Made by a program: the position numbers and the translations under genes. Below the pieces are notes generated by a model. That model did no database searches and was not told the origin of the DNA. It was given only the letters and a program-made list of their open reading frames with translations. Of a DNA stretch of 37,087 nt, positions 8,965 through 18,007 are shown in pieces (position 1 is the first letter of the stretch; every line of letters starts with the position of its first letter). This DNA comes from Planctomyces sp. (GTDB lineage Bacteria; Planctomycetota; Planctomycetia; Planctomycetales; Planctomycetaceae), in NCBI GenBank assembly GCA_005778225.1, contig SXPC01000108.1, positions 1-37,087 of the forward strand. Direction: 5' to 3'.

Positions 8965-9882
8965 TTATGGTGAAAAATGGACCGTCGTTTCAAAGAGACG
9001 ACATGCCAATTCGCGAATGAGTTCATGTTGTTCCACGTTTTCAATCTCCTTTGGCAATCGTTCCACGCCATTCGCAATTCCCCAAAGGGCACCGCTCATG
9101 GCGGCGATCGTATCGACGTCACTTTTGAGCTGGCGAATGAAGTCGAACATGTTGAGGAATGATTGCCCGCGGAATCGTAGAGCAACATAAATCGCAGTCA
9201 CGACGGATTGATGGGCAGCGATGCCGTTGCCGAGGTGTTGACGGACTTCCTTTGGTTTCGTGGAATTACTGGAGGATCGCCACGCTTTGGCGGTCTTCAA
9301 GCGAGAGATAAACTCGTCGGATTGGGCGAGCGGTAAGAGTGTTTCGTAGATGGAGTTCGTTTCAGTATCACTGGCCAGTAGACTCGCAGTGTGAGCGACG
9401 AGGACGGCTCCTTCGACGCCGAGGGGGTGAGCGTGCGTGATGATTGCTGTCGATGTCGCAGCCCGCGTGATTTCTTCTGGCCGGTTATGAAAGATGAGGC
9501 CGAGGATCGCAACACGCATCGCGGCGCCGTTACCAAAGGACCCTTCTTGATAGATCAACTTACTGGCAGTCTGCCACGGAACTCCGCGTTTGATCTGCTT
9601 GAGCGTTCTAGCGGCCGCTGGACCGTACCCGCGAGTCCAACGATAGCTGTTCGCGAAGCGTCGGGCGATGTCGTCGGAATCAACCGCCCGCTTACTGAGA
9701 ATCGATTGAACGAGGTCGAGCGTCATCTGGGTATCGTCGGTGAATCGCATCCTGCCATCACGAGTCTTGCCAATCAGCATCCATACAAACCGCTCAAGCA
9801 GCCCACCTTCAAACGGAGCCCCCAGCGCATCGCCGAGGGCGGTACCGAGCAGGCAGCCTTGGTATTGAGTAAGCGTGGGCAT
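8965..9882 (-). CDS. ADP-ribosylglycohydrolase family protein
   Basis: A 305-residue protein of the DraG/ARH-type fold, which removes ADP-ribose from proteins or other acceptors using two metal ions. The N-terminal LTQYQGCLLGTALGDALGAPFEG is characteristic. The metal-binding motifs are FTDDTQM (T48-D49-D50) and, near the C-terminus, SDVDTIAAMSGALWGIANG. The substrate-loop motif GSFGNGAAMR is also present. The start is uncertain between the ATG at 9882 and a GTG at 9897; the ATG gives the usual family N-terminus. No partner ADP-ribosyltransferase or nitrogenase gene is visible, so the substrate is unknown. It leads a probable two-gene unit with the small protein at 8676-8954. Confidence 0.9.
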   Translation of the reverse strand: MPTLTQYQGCLLGTALGDALGAPFEGGLLERFVWMLIGKTRDGRMRFTDDTQMTLDLVQSILSKRAVDSDDIARRFANSYRWTRGYGPAAARTLKQIKRGVPWQTASKLIYQEGSFGNGAAMRVAILGLIFHNRPEEITRAATSTAIITHAHPLGVEGAVLVAHTASLLASDTETNSIYETLLPLAQSDEFISRLKTAKAWRSSSNSTKPKEVRQHLGNGIAAHQSVVTAIYVALRFRGQSFLNMFDFIRQLKSDVDTIAAMSGALWGIANGVERLPKEIENVEQHELIRELACRLFETTVHFSP

Positions 9883-9978
9883 AAAAATTACCGCCACATC
9901 AGATCAGGCGGTGGTAGGCACCAAAGTGAGTTAAATAATGACCATGCCGATAAACAAACTCACTCAATCCAGCAAAAA

Positions 9979-10998
9979 CTACTTCGCCACTTCCGCAATC
10001 GGGAATGTCCAGCTGCCATCAAGAATTTCTTTGCGTGGGCGATACATGCGAGCCAGATAGTTCCAGCCGGGCATGATCGGAAGGTAATTTGAAGCCTTCT
10101 CGTCGCCGCCGAAGTGGATCGTGACGGAGTTGTCGGCGTTGCGTTTGGCTGTCACATTATTGATCGTATAGGCGTTCAGCGAGTTCTTGACGAAGAAGCC
10201 TTCCGCATTGTAGACACTGATCGACCAGAAGCCGTCGACAGGGACATCTTTGACGGTCAACGTGTAGGCAGTCTTGCCATCGTTCTTTGCAGGCGCGACG
10301 CCAGAATAAAGAGCCGCATATCCCGGGTTCCCGCCCCATCCTGCTGCAGTGCCGAGGAGGTGCTGAACTTCGTCGACTTGATCTTTTCGACCGAACATAC
10401 GGTTCGAATCGATGCCTCCGTTAGCCGCGACCAGTTGCAGCAACGCCGTGCGGATGGCTGCCTGTGAGGTCAAATCCCACTTGGGGGTTTCGAAGCTGCC
10501 GGTCTTGGCTTGCTTGGCAGTGAGGCCATCCTGCAATGCGTGGACCTTCTTGACATCGGCTGCGTCGTTGGGATTCACAAAGGTTCTGACGGCGAAGCAG
10601 ACGTAGCGCGTGCCGATGTCTTCCTTGGTAAAGGTATGTGGGCCGGGTTTGTAAATGACGTCGAGTGCATAATGGTCTTCATTGATGACCTGGATCGCCA
10701 TATAACGATCGCCCGCGTCTGGCAGCGTCACCGTCACCGGGGCAGCATCGAGATCGAAAACGCCGAAGGAATAAAGCGTATCGCGATTGAGACGAATGAC
10801 GGTCTGATGGTCGATGTCGGCCAGCTCTCGCTCATGACTGAACTTGCCGAACCCGCCATCCTTCTCGAACTTCGCAAAGTAATAATCCGATTCCGCCTGC
10901 TTGAAATTGTCGACCGTCACGCGGATCGCCTGTTCCTGAGCAGTGGCTGAGAGAGCCGACACGAACACGATGACCAGAGCCGAGATGAGCGATCTCAT
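9979..10998 (-). CDS. Secreted DUF1254/DUF1214 protein
   Basis: A 339-residue protein with a clean signal peptide (about 1-20, cleavage near SATAQ-E), so it acts outside the cytoplasm. The first half matches the DUF1254 pattern (DHQTVIRLNRDTLYSFGVFDL, then VTLPDAGDRYMAIQVINEDHY). The second half matches DUF1214 (DGFWSISVYNAEGFFVKNSLNAYTINN, and ILDGSWTFP at the end). The biochemical activity of these domains is not established. It is shorter than many family members. It is on the same strand as the DUF1592/DUF1552 pair, but a 122-bp gap suggests its own promoter. Confidence 0.9.
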   Translation of the reverse strand: MRSLISALVIVFVSALSATAQEQAIRVTVDNFKQAESDYYFAKFEKDGGFGKFSHERELADIDHQTVIRLNRDTLYSFGVFDLDAAPVTVTLPDAGDRYMAIQVINEDHYALDVIYKPGPHTFTKEDIGTRYVCFAVRTFVNPNDAADVKKVHALQDGLTAKQAKTGSFETPKWDLTSQAAIRTALLQLVAANGGIDSNRMFGRKDQVDEVQHLLGTAAGWGGNPGYAALYSGVAPAKNDGKTAYTLTVKDVPVDGFWSISVYNAEGFFVKNSLNAYTINNVTAKRNADNSVTIHFGGDEKASNYLPIMPGWNYLARMYRPRKEILDGSWTFPIAEVAK

Positions 10999-11120
10999 GG
11001 ATGACTTTCACGCGAAAAGTACTCGAAGGATATGTCGAACCCAGTGTACTAAGTGACTCGCGAGAAAGGGAGGTAAAATCGAATAAGAGGCCTGAAGTTG
11101 ACAACCACCAAAAGACGTGC

Positions 11121-12494
11121 TCAGCTGAGCCCTTCCAGGCGACCTGTGCTGTCACCGAAGTGGGCGAGGGTGACGCCCATGCGGTCCATCATGGACAGAT
11201 AGAGATTGCACAGCGGCGTCTGTTTCGGGGCAATGATCCGTCGACCTGATTTGATTGTCCCCGCACCCCGTCCCGCCAGCAGCAGGGGGAGGTTTTCGTG
11301 TTCGTGGCTGTTCCCTTCGCGGATCGTCGAGCCGTACAGGAGCATGCTGTTGTCGAGCAGCGTCGTGCCGGGAGTTTCCTGCAAGGCTTTCATCCGTTCG
11401 ACGACGTAGGCAAATTCGCCGATGTGCCACCCGACGATCTTCTGATAGGCAGCGAGCTTGTCTTCTTTCTGCTCGTGGTGAGAGATCGAGTGGAAGCCGC
11501 TTTCGACCCCTTCCAGAAAACTGAAGTGACGGTTCGACTGGGCGTTGCCAAGCATGAAGGTCGCGACGCGCGTCGTATCCGTCCAGAACGCCAGCACGAG
11601 GATATCGAGCATCAGACGCATGTGTTCCTGGTGGCTCTTGGGAATCCCCGGAGCCGGGCGGTTGAGATCGAAACGCTGATCGTTGACCCAGCGAGGCTGT
11701 GGCTTCGATGTCGACTCGATGCGGCGTTCGATATCGCGGACCGATTCCATGTACTCATCGATCTTGGTTCGGTCGTTCAGCGAGACCTTGCGTTTGACCG
11801 AGCTGGCATGTTCGTTGACGAGGTCAAGCACGCTGACGCGGTCGTTCATGACGCTATTGACGATCGCTTCGCGCCGAGGATCCAGACCGGAGATCAATGG
11901 CTTTGAAGGACTGTTGCGGAACAGGCGGTCGAACGCGAGTTGAGGGATGATCTCTTTGGGAACTGGCGTATTGGGGTCGCGCCAGGCGATATGACACCCA
12001 TAGACCCGCGCAAACCCGCCGCCGACATTGTCGACGCCGCTGTACGGTTCATCGACGCCCAGTTCCAGAGAGGGCAGCGACGTTTTGTGTCCAATCTCGC
12101 GAGCCAGAACCTGATCACAGCTCGTCCCGCCGGTATCGATGTCCTGACCCGAGGTGCGAACGACGTACCCCCCAGATAGAAACGCCGGCACCTTCGGCCA
12201 GTGCCCGTTTCGACCGGCGGTCTTCTCGTTCCACAGGTTTTCAACGATCAGGAACTCGTTTTTGTGCGGCTCCAAAGGCTTCAGCAGCGGCGTGATGTCA
12301 TACTCTTCGCTGGTTCCTTTGGGAGTGAAATTCTCCGGCCAGACGCCGTTGGGGACGAAGAAGAACGCCGTCCGCAGCGGAGGATTCGTCAGACGGGCCG
12401 GCCCGATCGCGGGTGCCATTGCTTCCAGCCAGGGGAGCGCCAAAGCAGCCCCGACACCTTTAAGCATCGTGCGTCGTGAGATCGGTTTGAACAT
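11121..12494 (-). CDS. DUF1552 protein with Tat-like signal
   Basis: A 457-residue protein whose N-terminus MFKPISRRTMLKGVGAALAL carries a twin-arginine-type motif followed by a hydrophobic stretch, so it is probably exported. The body contains the DUF1552 features TAFFFVPNGVWPENFTP, LGVDEPYSGVDNVGGGF and LLYGSTIREGNSHEHENLPLLLAG, giving an alkaline-phosphatase-like (DUF1501-type) layout. The start at 12494 is chosen because GGAGAA precedes it at good spacing; a longer frame to 12524 overlaps the upstream gene. The upstream DUF1592 gene stops 2 nt before it, so the two form a tight translational pair. Such pairs are highly multiplied in planctomycetes and relatives; substrates are unproven, and polymer degradation is often suggested. 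Confidence 0.93.
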   Translation of the reverse strand: MFKPISRRTMLKGVGAALALPWLEAMAPAIGPARLTNPPLRTAFFFVPNGVWPENFTPKGTSEEYDITPLLKPLEPHKNEFLIVENLWNEKTAGRNGHWPKVPAFLSGGYVVRTSGQDIDTGGTSCDQVLAREIGHKTSLPSLELGVDEPYSGVDNVGGGFARVYGCHIAWRDPNTPVPKEIIPQLAFDRLFRNSPSKPLISGLDPRREAIVNSVMNDRVSVLDLVNEHASSVKRKVSLNDRTKIDEYMESVRDIERRIESTSKPQPRWVNDQRFDLNRPAPGIPKSHQEHMRLMLDILVLAFWTDTTRVATFMLGNAQSNRHFSFLEGVESGFHSISHHEQKEDKLAAYQKIVGWHIGEFAYVVERMKALQETPGTTLLDNSMLLYGSTIREGNSHEHENLPLLLAGRGAGTIKSGRRIIAPKQTPLCNLYLSMMDRMGVTLAHFGDSTGRLEGLS

Positions 12495-12496
12495 GG

Positions 12497-14755
12497 TTAT
12501 TCTCCGTTGACGATTTGACGACATCGAAACTGATCCGACAGCACGACCATCTTCAGCAGATGGCGGGCTGAGAAATTCTTTTCTGCCAGTTCGATCGACA
12601 TGCGTTCGATCGTTCCCTGATCGCTGTCGACCAGGCTTCGACCGATGGCGTATCCGAGCATTTTGGCAGCGATTGTGCGGGCGAATTCGTCGTTGTGTTC
12701 GACGAGGATCGTCTTCATCTCAGCCAACCCTTTGAAGGCTCGACCATCCGCCATGACGCCACTGGCATCGACGGGCTGGCCTTCCTCTTCCTCGCGGTAT
12801 CGTCCCAGAACATCGAAATGTTCCAGTCCAAATCCGATCGGGTCAATCAAATTGTGACAGGCCGCGCAACTCGCCTGAGCGCGATGGGCTTCAAGACGTT
12901 GGCGCTGCGTTAGTTTTTCATTCTTCTTGGGTTTCTTGAGCGCCGGGACATCAGGCGGCGGTGGCGGAACTCGGGTCCCTAAAACTGTCTCCAGAACCCA
13001 GGCCCCTCGCAGGACAGGACTCGTTCGATCTGGATGCGAGGTTAAAAGATGCACGCCGGACATCCCCAACAGCCCGCCACGCTTGCCATCGTCAAAACGA
13101 TGTTTGTGAAACTCTTTGCCTTTGACGCCCTCAATGCCGTAATGCTTTGCGAGTCGCTCGTTAATGAAGCTGTAATCCGCGGAGACGAGATCCAGAAGAT
13201 TGCCATCGTTCTCCAACAGGTAACGAAACAGCTCAATCGGCTCCTGGCGCATCCCGTGATAGAGTTCTGCATCGAACTGTTTTGAGAACTTATCTGTGCT
13301 GGGCACGACCCGCTCGCCAACTTCATGTGTGCCGAGCCATTGACTGACGAAGTGCCGATAGAAGGCTTCCGACTTGGGATCGGCAAGCATGCGATCGACT
13401 TGCTTGAGAACTTCGTCATCGGTCTTCAAAAGTCCATTGTCAGCTGCTGAGAATAACTCGTCATCCGGCATGCTGGCCCAGAGGAAATAGGACAGACGGG
13501 TCGCGAGCTCGTGCGGCGACATCGGCTCGATGGCTTCGCTTTTCGCTAGTGACTCCACACGAAACAGAAAGTTCGGCGAAACGAGCACCCCCTCCAGCGC
13601 CAGCTTTAGTGAAGACTCAAAAACCTCTCCCCGACTGCTGGCTCGATCATAGAGGGCCATGTACCCAGCGACTTCCTCATCGGTCGCAGGACGACGAAAC
13701 GCTCGACGGACAAACCGCGTCATGATCGCCCGAGCGGCTTCTCGAGTACCGGGTTGCGCATCGCCACGAGTCAACATCAATCGTTCATGAAATGCCAAAC
13801 GCTCCTTGGAATGCTCTTTGCGTTTCTGCTCGATTTTGACCGACGCCAGTGTCGCATCCACTGCGGACTCGATGGAAACGACATGCCAGCCACGGGCCAG
13901 CTTGAGTTCCGACGTCAGTGTGATTTTCTCACCCTGCGAAACATCGTCTGCCTTGAACCGCTTCGCCGACAAGTCATCAACGAAGATCGTCACTTCGCCT
14001 CTTGTAGTGTCAGCGATCTGCATCGCCAGCTCGACAGTGTAGTCACTTTCCTCGTAGACGTTCACAAGGACGCTGCCACGCTTGTCTTTGCGGAGAGAAA
14101 TGCCAGTCTCGTTGAGTTGTTCTTCGGGAAAGAAATCGACTCGTCCCAGCGATAGTTTTAGCTCGGGCATTACGATGGTCGCGGAGACCGCTTTGTCGGC
14201 GGCGTCCAGGTAACGCTCCAGCAGGATCGGCGGCAAGTACAGCGTCTCGCCGTTATTGTCAAAACCTTCGCCTCCCGAGCCATCGCGCGGGAAGACTTTC
14301 GAAAAACCGAGGTTCGGACCGAGCAGATCGCGGATCGTGTTGTCGTACTCATGTCGATTCAACCGACGCACGACGACGCTGCCTGCATAACGCGGTGCAT
14401 CCAGGGCCGTCTTCCGTAGATACTCATCGACCCAGCGAACAATTTCCAGACGTTCTTGCTCACTCGGCTGCTTTTCATCCGCCGGCGGCATCGTCCGATT
14501 TTCCAGCTGCATGATGGCATTGCGCCACATACTTCGCTGATGCGAGATCTCGTCTGCCTTGGTTGCCTTCAGGAAGGGAACATGATTCGAAGCATCCTCA
14601 GGATCATGACAGTCCGCACACAACGTCACCAAAGCAGGCCTGATCTTCGTCTCATACTCAGATAAGTCATTCGCTCGAAGCACCGACGGCAGCAAGACCA
14701 ACAACGCCATCAGCGCAGCAGGCAATCTCTTCAAAGTGATCAGTGACAACATCAT
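12497..14755 (-). CDS. DUF1587/DUF1595/DUF1592/DUF1588/DUF1585 cytochrome-like protein
   Basis: A 752-residue exported protein of a class largely restricted to Planctomycetes and relatives. After a signal peptide (ending about SVLRA-N) comes a haem c-type site CADCH, then a DUF1587 region (VVRRLNRHEYDNTIRDLLG), a beta-rich segment, DUF1595/DUF1592 (LSYFLWASMPDDELF), DUF1588 (GGLLGMSGVHLLTSHPDRTSPVLRG) with a second CxxCH (CAACHNLIDPIGFG), and a C-terminal DUF1585 (AKMLGYAIGRSLV). Two haem sites imply electron transfer in the periplasm or paryphoplasm. The start is uncertain: the ATG at 14755 begins a good signal peptide, and a GTG at 14770 is possible. It is translationally paired with the DUF1552 gene (2-nt gap). 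The substrate is unknown. Confidence 0.93.
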   Translation of the reverse strand: MMLSLITLKRLPAALMALLVLLPSVLRANDLSEYETKIRPALVTLCADCHDPEDASNHVPFLKATKADEISHQRSMWRNAIMQLENRTMPPADEKQPSEQERLEIVRWVDEYLRKTALDAPRYAGSVVVRRLNRHEYDNTIRDLLGPNLGFSKVFPRDGSGGEGFDNNGETLYLPPILLERYLDAADKAVSATIVMPELKLSLGRVDFFPEEQLNETGISLRKDKRGSVLVNVYEESDYTVELAMQIADTTRGEVTIFVDDLSAKRFKADDVSQGEKITLTSELKLARGWHVVSIESAVDATLASVKIEQKRKEHSKERLAFHERLMLTRGDAQPGTREAARAIMTRFVRRAFRRPATDEEVAGYMALYDRASSRGEVFESSLKLALEGVLVSPNFLFRVESLAKSEAIEPMSPHELATRLSYFLWASMPDDELFSAADNGLLKTDDEVLKQVDRMLADPKSEAFYRHFVSQWLGTHEVGERVVPSTDKFSKQFDAELYHGMRQEPIELFRYLLENDGNLLDLVSADYSFINERLAKHYGIEGVKGKEFHKHRFDDGKRGGLLGMSGVHLLTSHPDRTSPVLRGAWVLETVLGTRVPPPPPDVPALKKPKKNEKLTQRQRLEAHRAQASCAACHNLIDPIGFGLEHFDVLGRYREEEEGQPVDASGVMADGRAFKGLAEMKTILVEHNDEFARTIAAKMLGYAIGRSLVDSDQGTIERMSIELAEKNFSARHLLKMVVLSDQFRCRQIVNGE

Positions 14756-14964
14756 CAGGCAGGGCTTCACTCAGCTGGCAGTTCAGGCGGGAGGCAGCAG
14801 GCAGGAGTGTCCACTGTACCCTGAGAAAACGCATCAATCAAGGAGTTTCGATGCGACGAAAGCCATTCCGTCAGTCTGATAAGTCGAATTGCAAACTCTG
14901 CCTCACCCGGACTTTCTGCAATTCCGATACATTCCCTAACTCCTTGTGTGGAAACCGGATCGCC

Positions 14965-15228
14965 ATGCGCCGCGTCGTCGCCTTCACTTTGATGCTTGTA
15001 GCCAGTGCTTCGCTGGGAGGGTGTCGCTGTGTCCCGACGTATCAGGAACCCCAAGGTTATAGTAGCACTTACCATAAAGCATTACGCAGATTTGAGATGC
15101 ATCATCAGGCCGAGATGATGGCGACTCCCATGACGAGTTACCCGTCTGCTCCCTTGGGGCCACCCTGCCCGCCCCTGCCCCCGCTGCCGATGAGCGTCCC
15201 GGCTCCTGCACCCGCGCCAGCTCCGTAA
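14965..15228 (+). CDS. Small proline-rich lipoprotein
   Basis: An 87-residue predicted lipoprotein. MRRVVAFTLMLVASASLGGC is a lipoprotein signal with lipobox LGGC, so Cys20 would be lipidated. The mature part starts RCVPTYQEPQGYSSTYH and ends in a Pro/Ala-rich tail. The frame is open further upstream (to 14743), but only the start at 14965 makes a signal peptide. No domain is recognised. It stands alone between the divergent DUF1592 gene and the receiver-like gene. Confidence 0.65.
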   Translation: MRRVVAFTLMLVASASLGGCRCVPTYQEPQGYSSTYHKALRRFEMHHQAEMMATPMTSYPSAPLGPPCPPLPPLPMSVPAPAPAPAP

Positions 15229-15376
15229 GTTCTGATCTGTGCGAAATTTGCGGATGATCGTTGCTATCACCGGATCTGCTTTTGACACGATTGGCTGAAG
15301 GCGATACCCTGCCGCCCGCGCTTGTCATCCCTCCTGCCCCTCGTTCCCGCCTCAAAACGCCTCAAGGCTCTTCCCC

Positions 15377-15754
15377 ATGTCGACGACTGTGACCACTTCT
15401 CGAAACGTCTGGATCTGCGACCAGCATGCTGATACCTCAAACGTCCTCAGAGCGCTCTACGAGCCACGAGGCGCCCAGGTCCGCCAGATTCAGACTGTCC
15501 GACAAATCGATCAGCCTGCGTTCGAAGACCAGCCTGACCTGATCATCCTGAATGTCTCCTCACAGCATCCCATCGCTTCGGCTGTCGAGATGAAGTACCA
15601 GTCGGTTCCCCGGATCGTCATCGGTCGCGCACCTGCAGCACCGAATCCGGTCATCGACAAATCAGCCTTCGACGATTCCGCCCTCGACTCACTGTTTCAA
15701 TATAAAGACCTGATCGGCCGCGTCGATTCAATTCTGAGTGAACTCGAAGACTAA
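15377..15754 (+). CDS. Receiver-like protein lacking the phospho-acceptor aspartate
   Basis: A 125-residue single-domain protein with the alternating pattern of a response-regulator receiver: NVWICDQHADTSNVLRALYEPRGAQV matches beta1-alpha1 with an acidic site at D15, and DQPDLIILNVSSQ matches beta3. The residue where the phospho-acceptor Asp should be is Asn59. The conserved Lys near beta5 is also not obvious. It is therefore probably not phosphorylated in the normal way and may act as a binding partner. It lies 507 bp upstream of the FHA-GAF-histidine kinase on the same strand, a suggestive but not operon-tight arrangement. Confidence 0.6.
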   Translation: MSTTVTTSRNVWICDQHADTSNVLRALYEPRGAQVRQIQTVRQIDQPAFEDQPDLIILNVSSQHPIASAVEMKYQSVPRIVIGRAPAAPNPVIDKSAFDDSALDSLFQYKDLIGRVDSILSELED

Positions 15755-15779
15755 AAAGCTTCCGACATCAGAAAAAACT

Positions 15780-15925
15780 CAACCACAGATGAACACAGAT
15801 CGACACAGATAAGAAAATAAAAAAGATCGCAATCATTCTTTTTCTCATCTGCGCTTACCAGTGTTGATCTGCGGTTCAAATCTCCTCCCTCGATCCGTGT
15901 CTCTCCGTGTCCATCCGTGGTTCAC
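15780..15925. repeat. Imperfect palindrome built from CACAGAT-type motifs
   Basis: The left side reads AACCACAGATGAACACAGAT with further CACAGAT units. The right side ends in TCCATCCGTGGTT with repeated CCGTGT, complementary to it with mismatches. The stretch 15755-16261 contains no convincing gene. Comparable elements built of other short units lie at 20730-20867 and 27426-27662. Confidence 0.75.
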
Positions 15926-16261
15926 TTTTCAGGATCGACACTGAAGAGAAAACAGATTGCACGGCGCGCCCTTTCTTTTCCCGCGGGTTTTAGCGTTCCG
16001 AGTTGGATATGATTTGTCGAAAGTAAACGTCGCAAGTATGCTGAGATCTGCGACAAGCGTCGATCGCGCCGGCTGGAGTTGATCGTTAACGGCTGACCAA
16101 ACAATCAGCTTCCCCTGTTCCAGCGGTTGCACATGACGCGTCGCGATCCCCCCTCCGGAGAGCAACGGCTTTCCGTCCCCCCACTGTTTTCGTGCCAATA
16201 CTGACTTCATGCCAATAGGGTCATCATCCAACAGGGTGATGCCCGCCAGGAGCAACCGACC

Positions 16262-17971
16262 GTGCCCAAGGCGACGATGCTCGTCATTCATGGCGTCGAT
16301 CAGGGTCTGAGATTCGTTATCGAATCAGACTCCGTCGGCATCGGTCGTGGCATTCAAAACGCCATCCGCGTTCTCGATACCGAAGTCTCCCGCGCCCATG
16401 CGACGATGAAGTTCGAAGCCGGCCACTGGACGATCACCGACAATGCGTCTGCCAATGGAACATTCGTCAATAACAAGCCGGTGAAAACGACCCGCCTGGA
16501 AAACGGCGACCAAGTTCAAGTGGGACGCAGCGTCCTGGTTTTCCAGTCGAAAAGTGTCGACGACACCATCTCTCAGGCGTCGGAACGCGTCAAATTCATG
16601 TCGCTGGAAACGGGCGATGAATCGCAGATCGTCTCACAGGTCAGTCCACGTCGCGATATCAAGATCCACATCGGCAAAGGTCTCGGCGAACCGCTCCCGA
16701 CTTCGCCCGATTCCCTGCTCAACCTGCAACTGCTCTACGAAATCTCGGAAGCCTCCGTCCAGTCATCGTTGTCACTGCAACAACTGCTGCAGCGGATTCT
16801 CGATAAAATCCTTCAGGTCATCGCAGGAGACCGAGGCTGTATTCTGATCGGCGATCCAGGGTCGGAAGAAGTCAAACCATCGGTCTTCAGCGACCGCGGC
16901 GGCGGACACGATGCCTCGCAGATGCCCTTGTCTCGGACGATCATCGACTACGTGATTCGCACCAGGCAAGGGGTCCGCACAACGGACGCCCGTCACGATC
17001 AGCGTTTTGAAACCGGTAACTCCATTCTGCAGGCAGGCATCTCGGAAGCGCTGTGTGTCCCGATCATCGGCCGTTCCGGACTGAGCGGCATCATCTATGT
17101 CGATATCACCAGCCAGGCCAGTCACATCCGCATCGACGACAGCAACCTCGGCCGGTTCCGTGATGAACAGCTCCGCGTGCTCCTGGCGATCGGGCGACAA
17201 GTCGCACTCGCGATCGAGAACCACCGCTTCCAAGGATCTCTCGTCCAGGCAGAACGACTGGCCGCCATCGGCCAGACCATCGCGACGCTGAGTCACCACA
17301 TCAAGAACATCCTGCAGGGAGTCCGCGGCGGAAGTTACCTCATCGACCGCGGCCTCGCCCAAGAAGATCAGAATCTGATCGTGCAAGGCTGGAAGATCGT
17401 CGAGAAAAACCAGGACCGTATCTATCACCTCGTCCTTGACATGCTCACCTTCAGCAAAGAGCGTCAGCCTCAGCTGACCCCCGGCAACTGGAACACAATC
17501 ATCGGCGACGTGATCGAACTGATGAATACACGGGCTCAGGAGTTCGACGTCCAACTCGAATTCAACCCCGCCAACAACCTGCCCGAATCGGTCTTCGACA
17601 GCGAAGGAATTCACCAGGCCGTCTTGAACATCGTCACCAATGCCATCGATGCGGCCCGTGAAGTCGAGAACGGTAAAGTCGTCGTGACAACGTCCTACGA
17701 CCTGCCACGCAACCGCCTCGTCGCCGAGGTCACAGACAACGGGAACGGCATCCCTGAAGAGATGAAAACCAAGCTCTTCAACATCTTCGAATCGACCAAA
17801 GGGACCAGCGGCACCGGTCTCGGACTCGCCGTCAGCAAGAAAATCTTCCGCGAACACGACGGTGAAATCAACGTCTTCAGCCACCCGGGCCGAACGACCT
17901 TCAAGCTGGATATCCCCTACATCCACCCCGAGCTTCTCAACAACGCGACGCAGATGTTGAATAAGCAGTAG
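16262..17971 (+). CDS. FHA-GAF sensor histidine kinase
   Basis: A 569-residue soluble histidine kinase without membrane segments. An N-terminal FHA domain (about 5-95) has the phosphothreonine-binding pattern GIGRG (R29), SRAH (44-47) and SANGTF. A GAF domain follows (about 150-325). The dimerisation/phospho-acceptor region has LSHHIKNIL with H345 as the likely phosphorylated residue. The catalytic domain has the N-box VLNIVTNAIDAARE, G1 DNGNGIPEE and G2 TSGTGLGLAVSKKI. The start is a GTG at 16262 with AGGAG at 16248-16252. FHA input suggests it reads phosphothreonine made by a Ser/Thr kinase, linking the two signalling systems (inference). No intact response regulator is adjacent; the closest is the receiver-like protein upstream, which lacks its Asp. 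Confidence 0.93.
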   Translation: MPKATMLVIHGVDQGLRFVIESDSVGIGRGIQNAIRVLDTEVSRAHATMKFEAGHWTITDNASANGTFVNNKPVKTTRLENGDQVQVGRSVLVFQSKSVDDTISQASERVKFMSLETGDESQIVSQVSPRRDIKIHIGKGLGEPLPTSPDSLLNLQLLYEISEASVQSSLSLQQLLQRILDKILQVIAGDRGCILIGDPGSEEVKPSVFSDRGGGHDASQMPLSRTIIDYVIRTRQGVRTTDARHDQRFETGNSILQAGISEALCVPIIGRSGLSGIIYVDITSQASHIRIDDSNLGRFRDEQLRVLLAIGRQVALAIENHRFQGSLVQAERLAAIGQTIATLSHHIKNILQGVRGGSYLIDRGLAQEDQNLIVQGWKIVEKNQDRIYHLVLDMLTFSKERQPQLTPGNWNTIIGDVIELMNTRAQEFDVQLEFNPANNLPESVFDSEGIHQAVLNIVTNAIDAAREVENGKVVVTTSYDLPRNRLVAEVTDNGNGIPEEMKTKLFNIFESTKGTSGTGLGLAVSKKIFREHDGEINVFSHPGRTTFKLDIPYIHPELLNNATQMLNKQ

Positions 17972-18007
17972 GGAACGACGCTCATTTCACGACTCGCAGG
18001 AAACGCC

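Noticed and set aside
16772..17926. 384-codon minus-strand frame opposite the FHA-histidine kinase
   Set aside because: An antisense frame produced by codon bias; rich in Asp/Val with no domain, while the plus frame has all kinase motifs.
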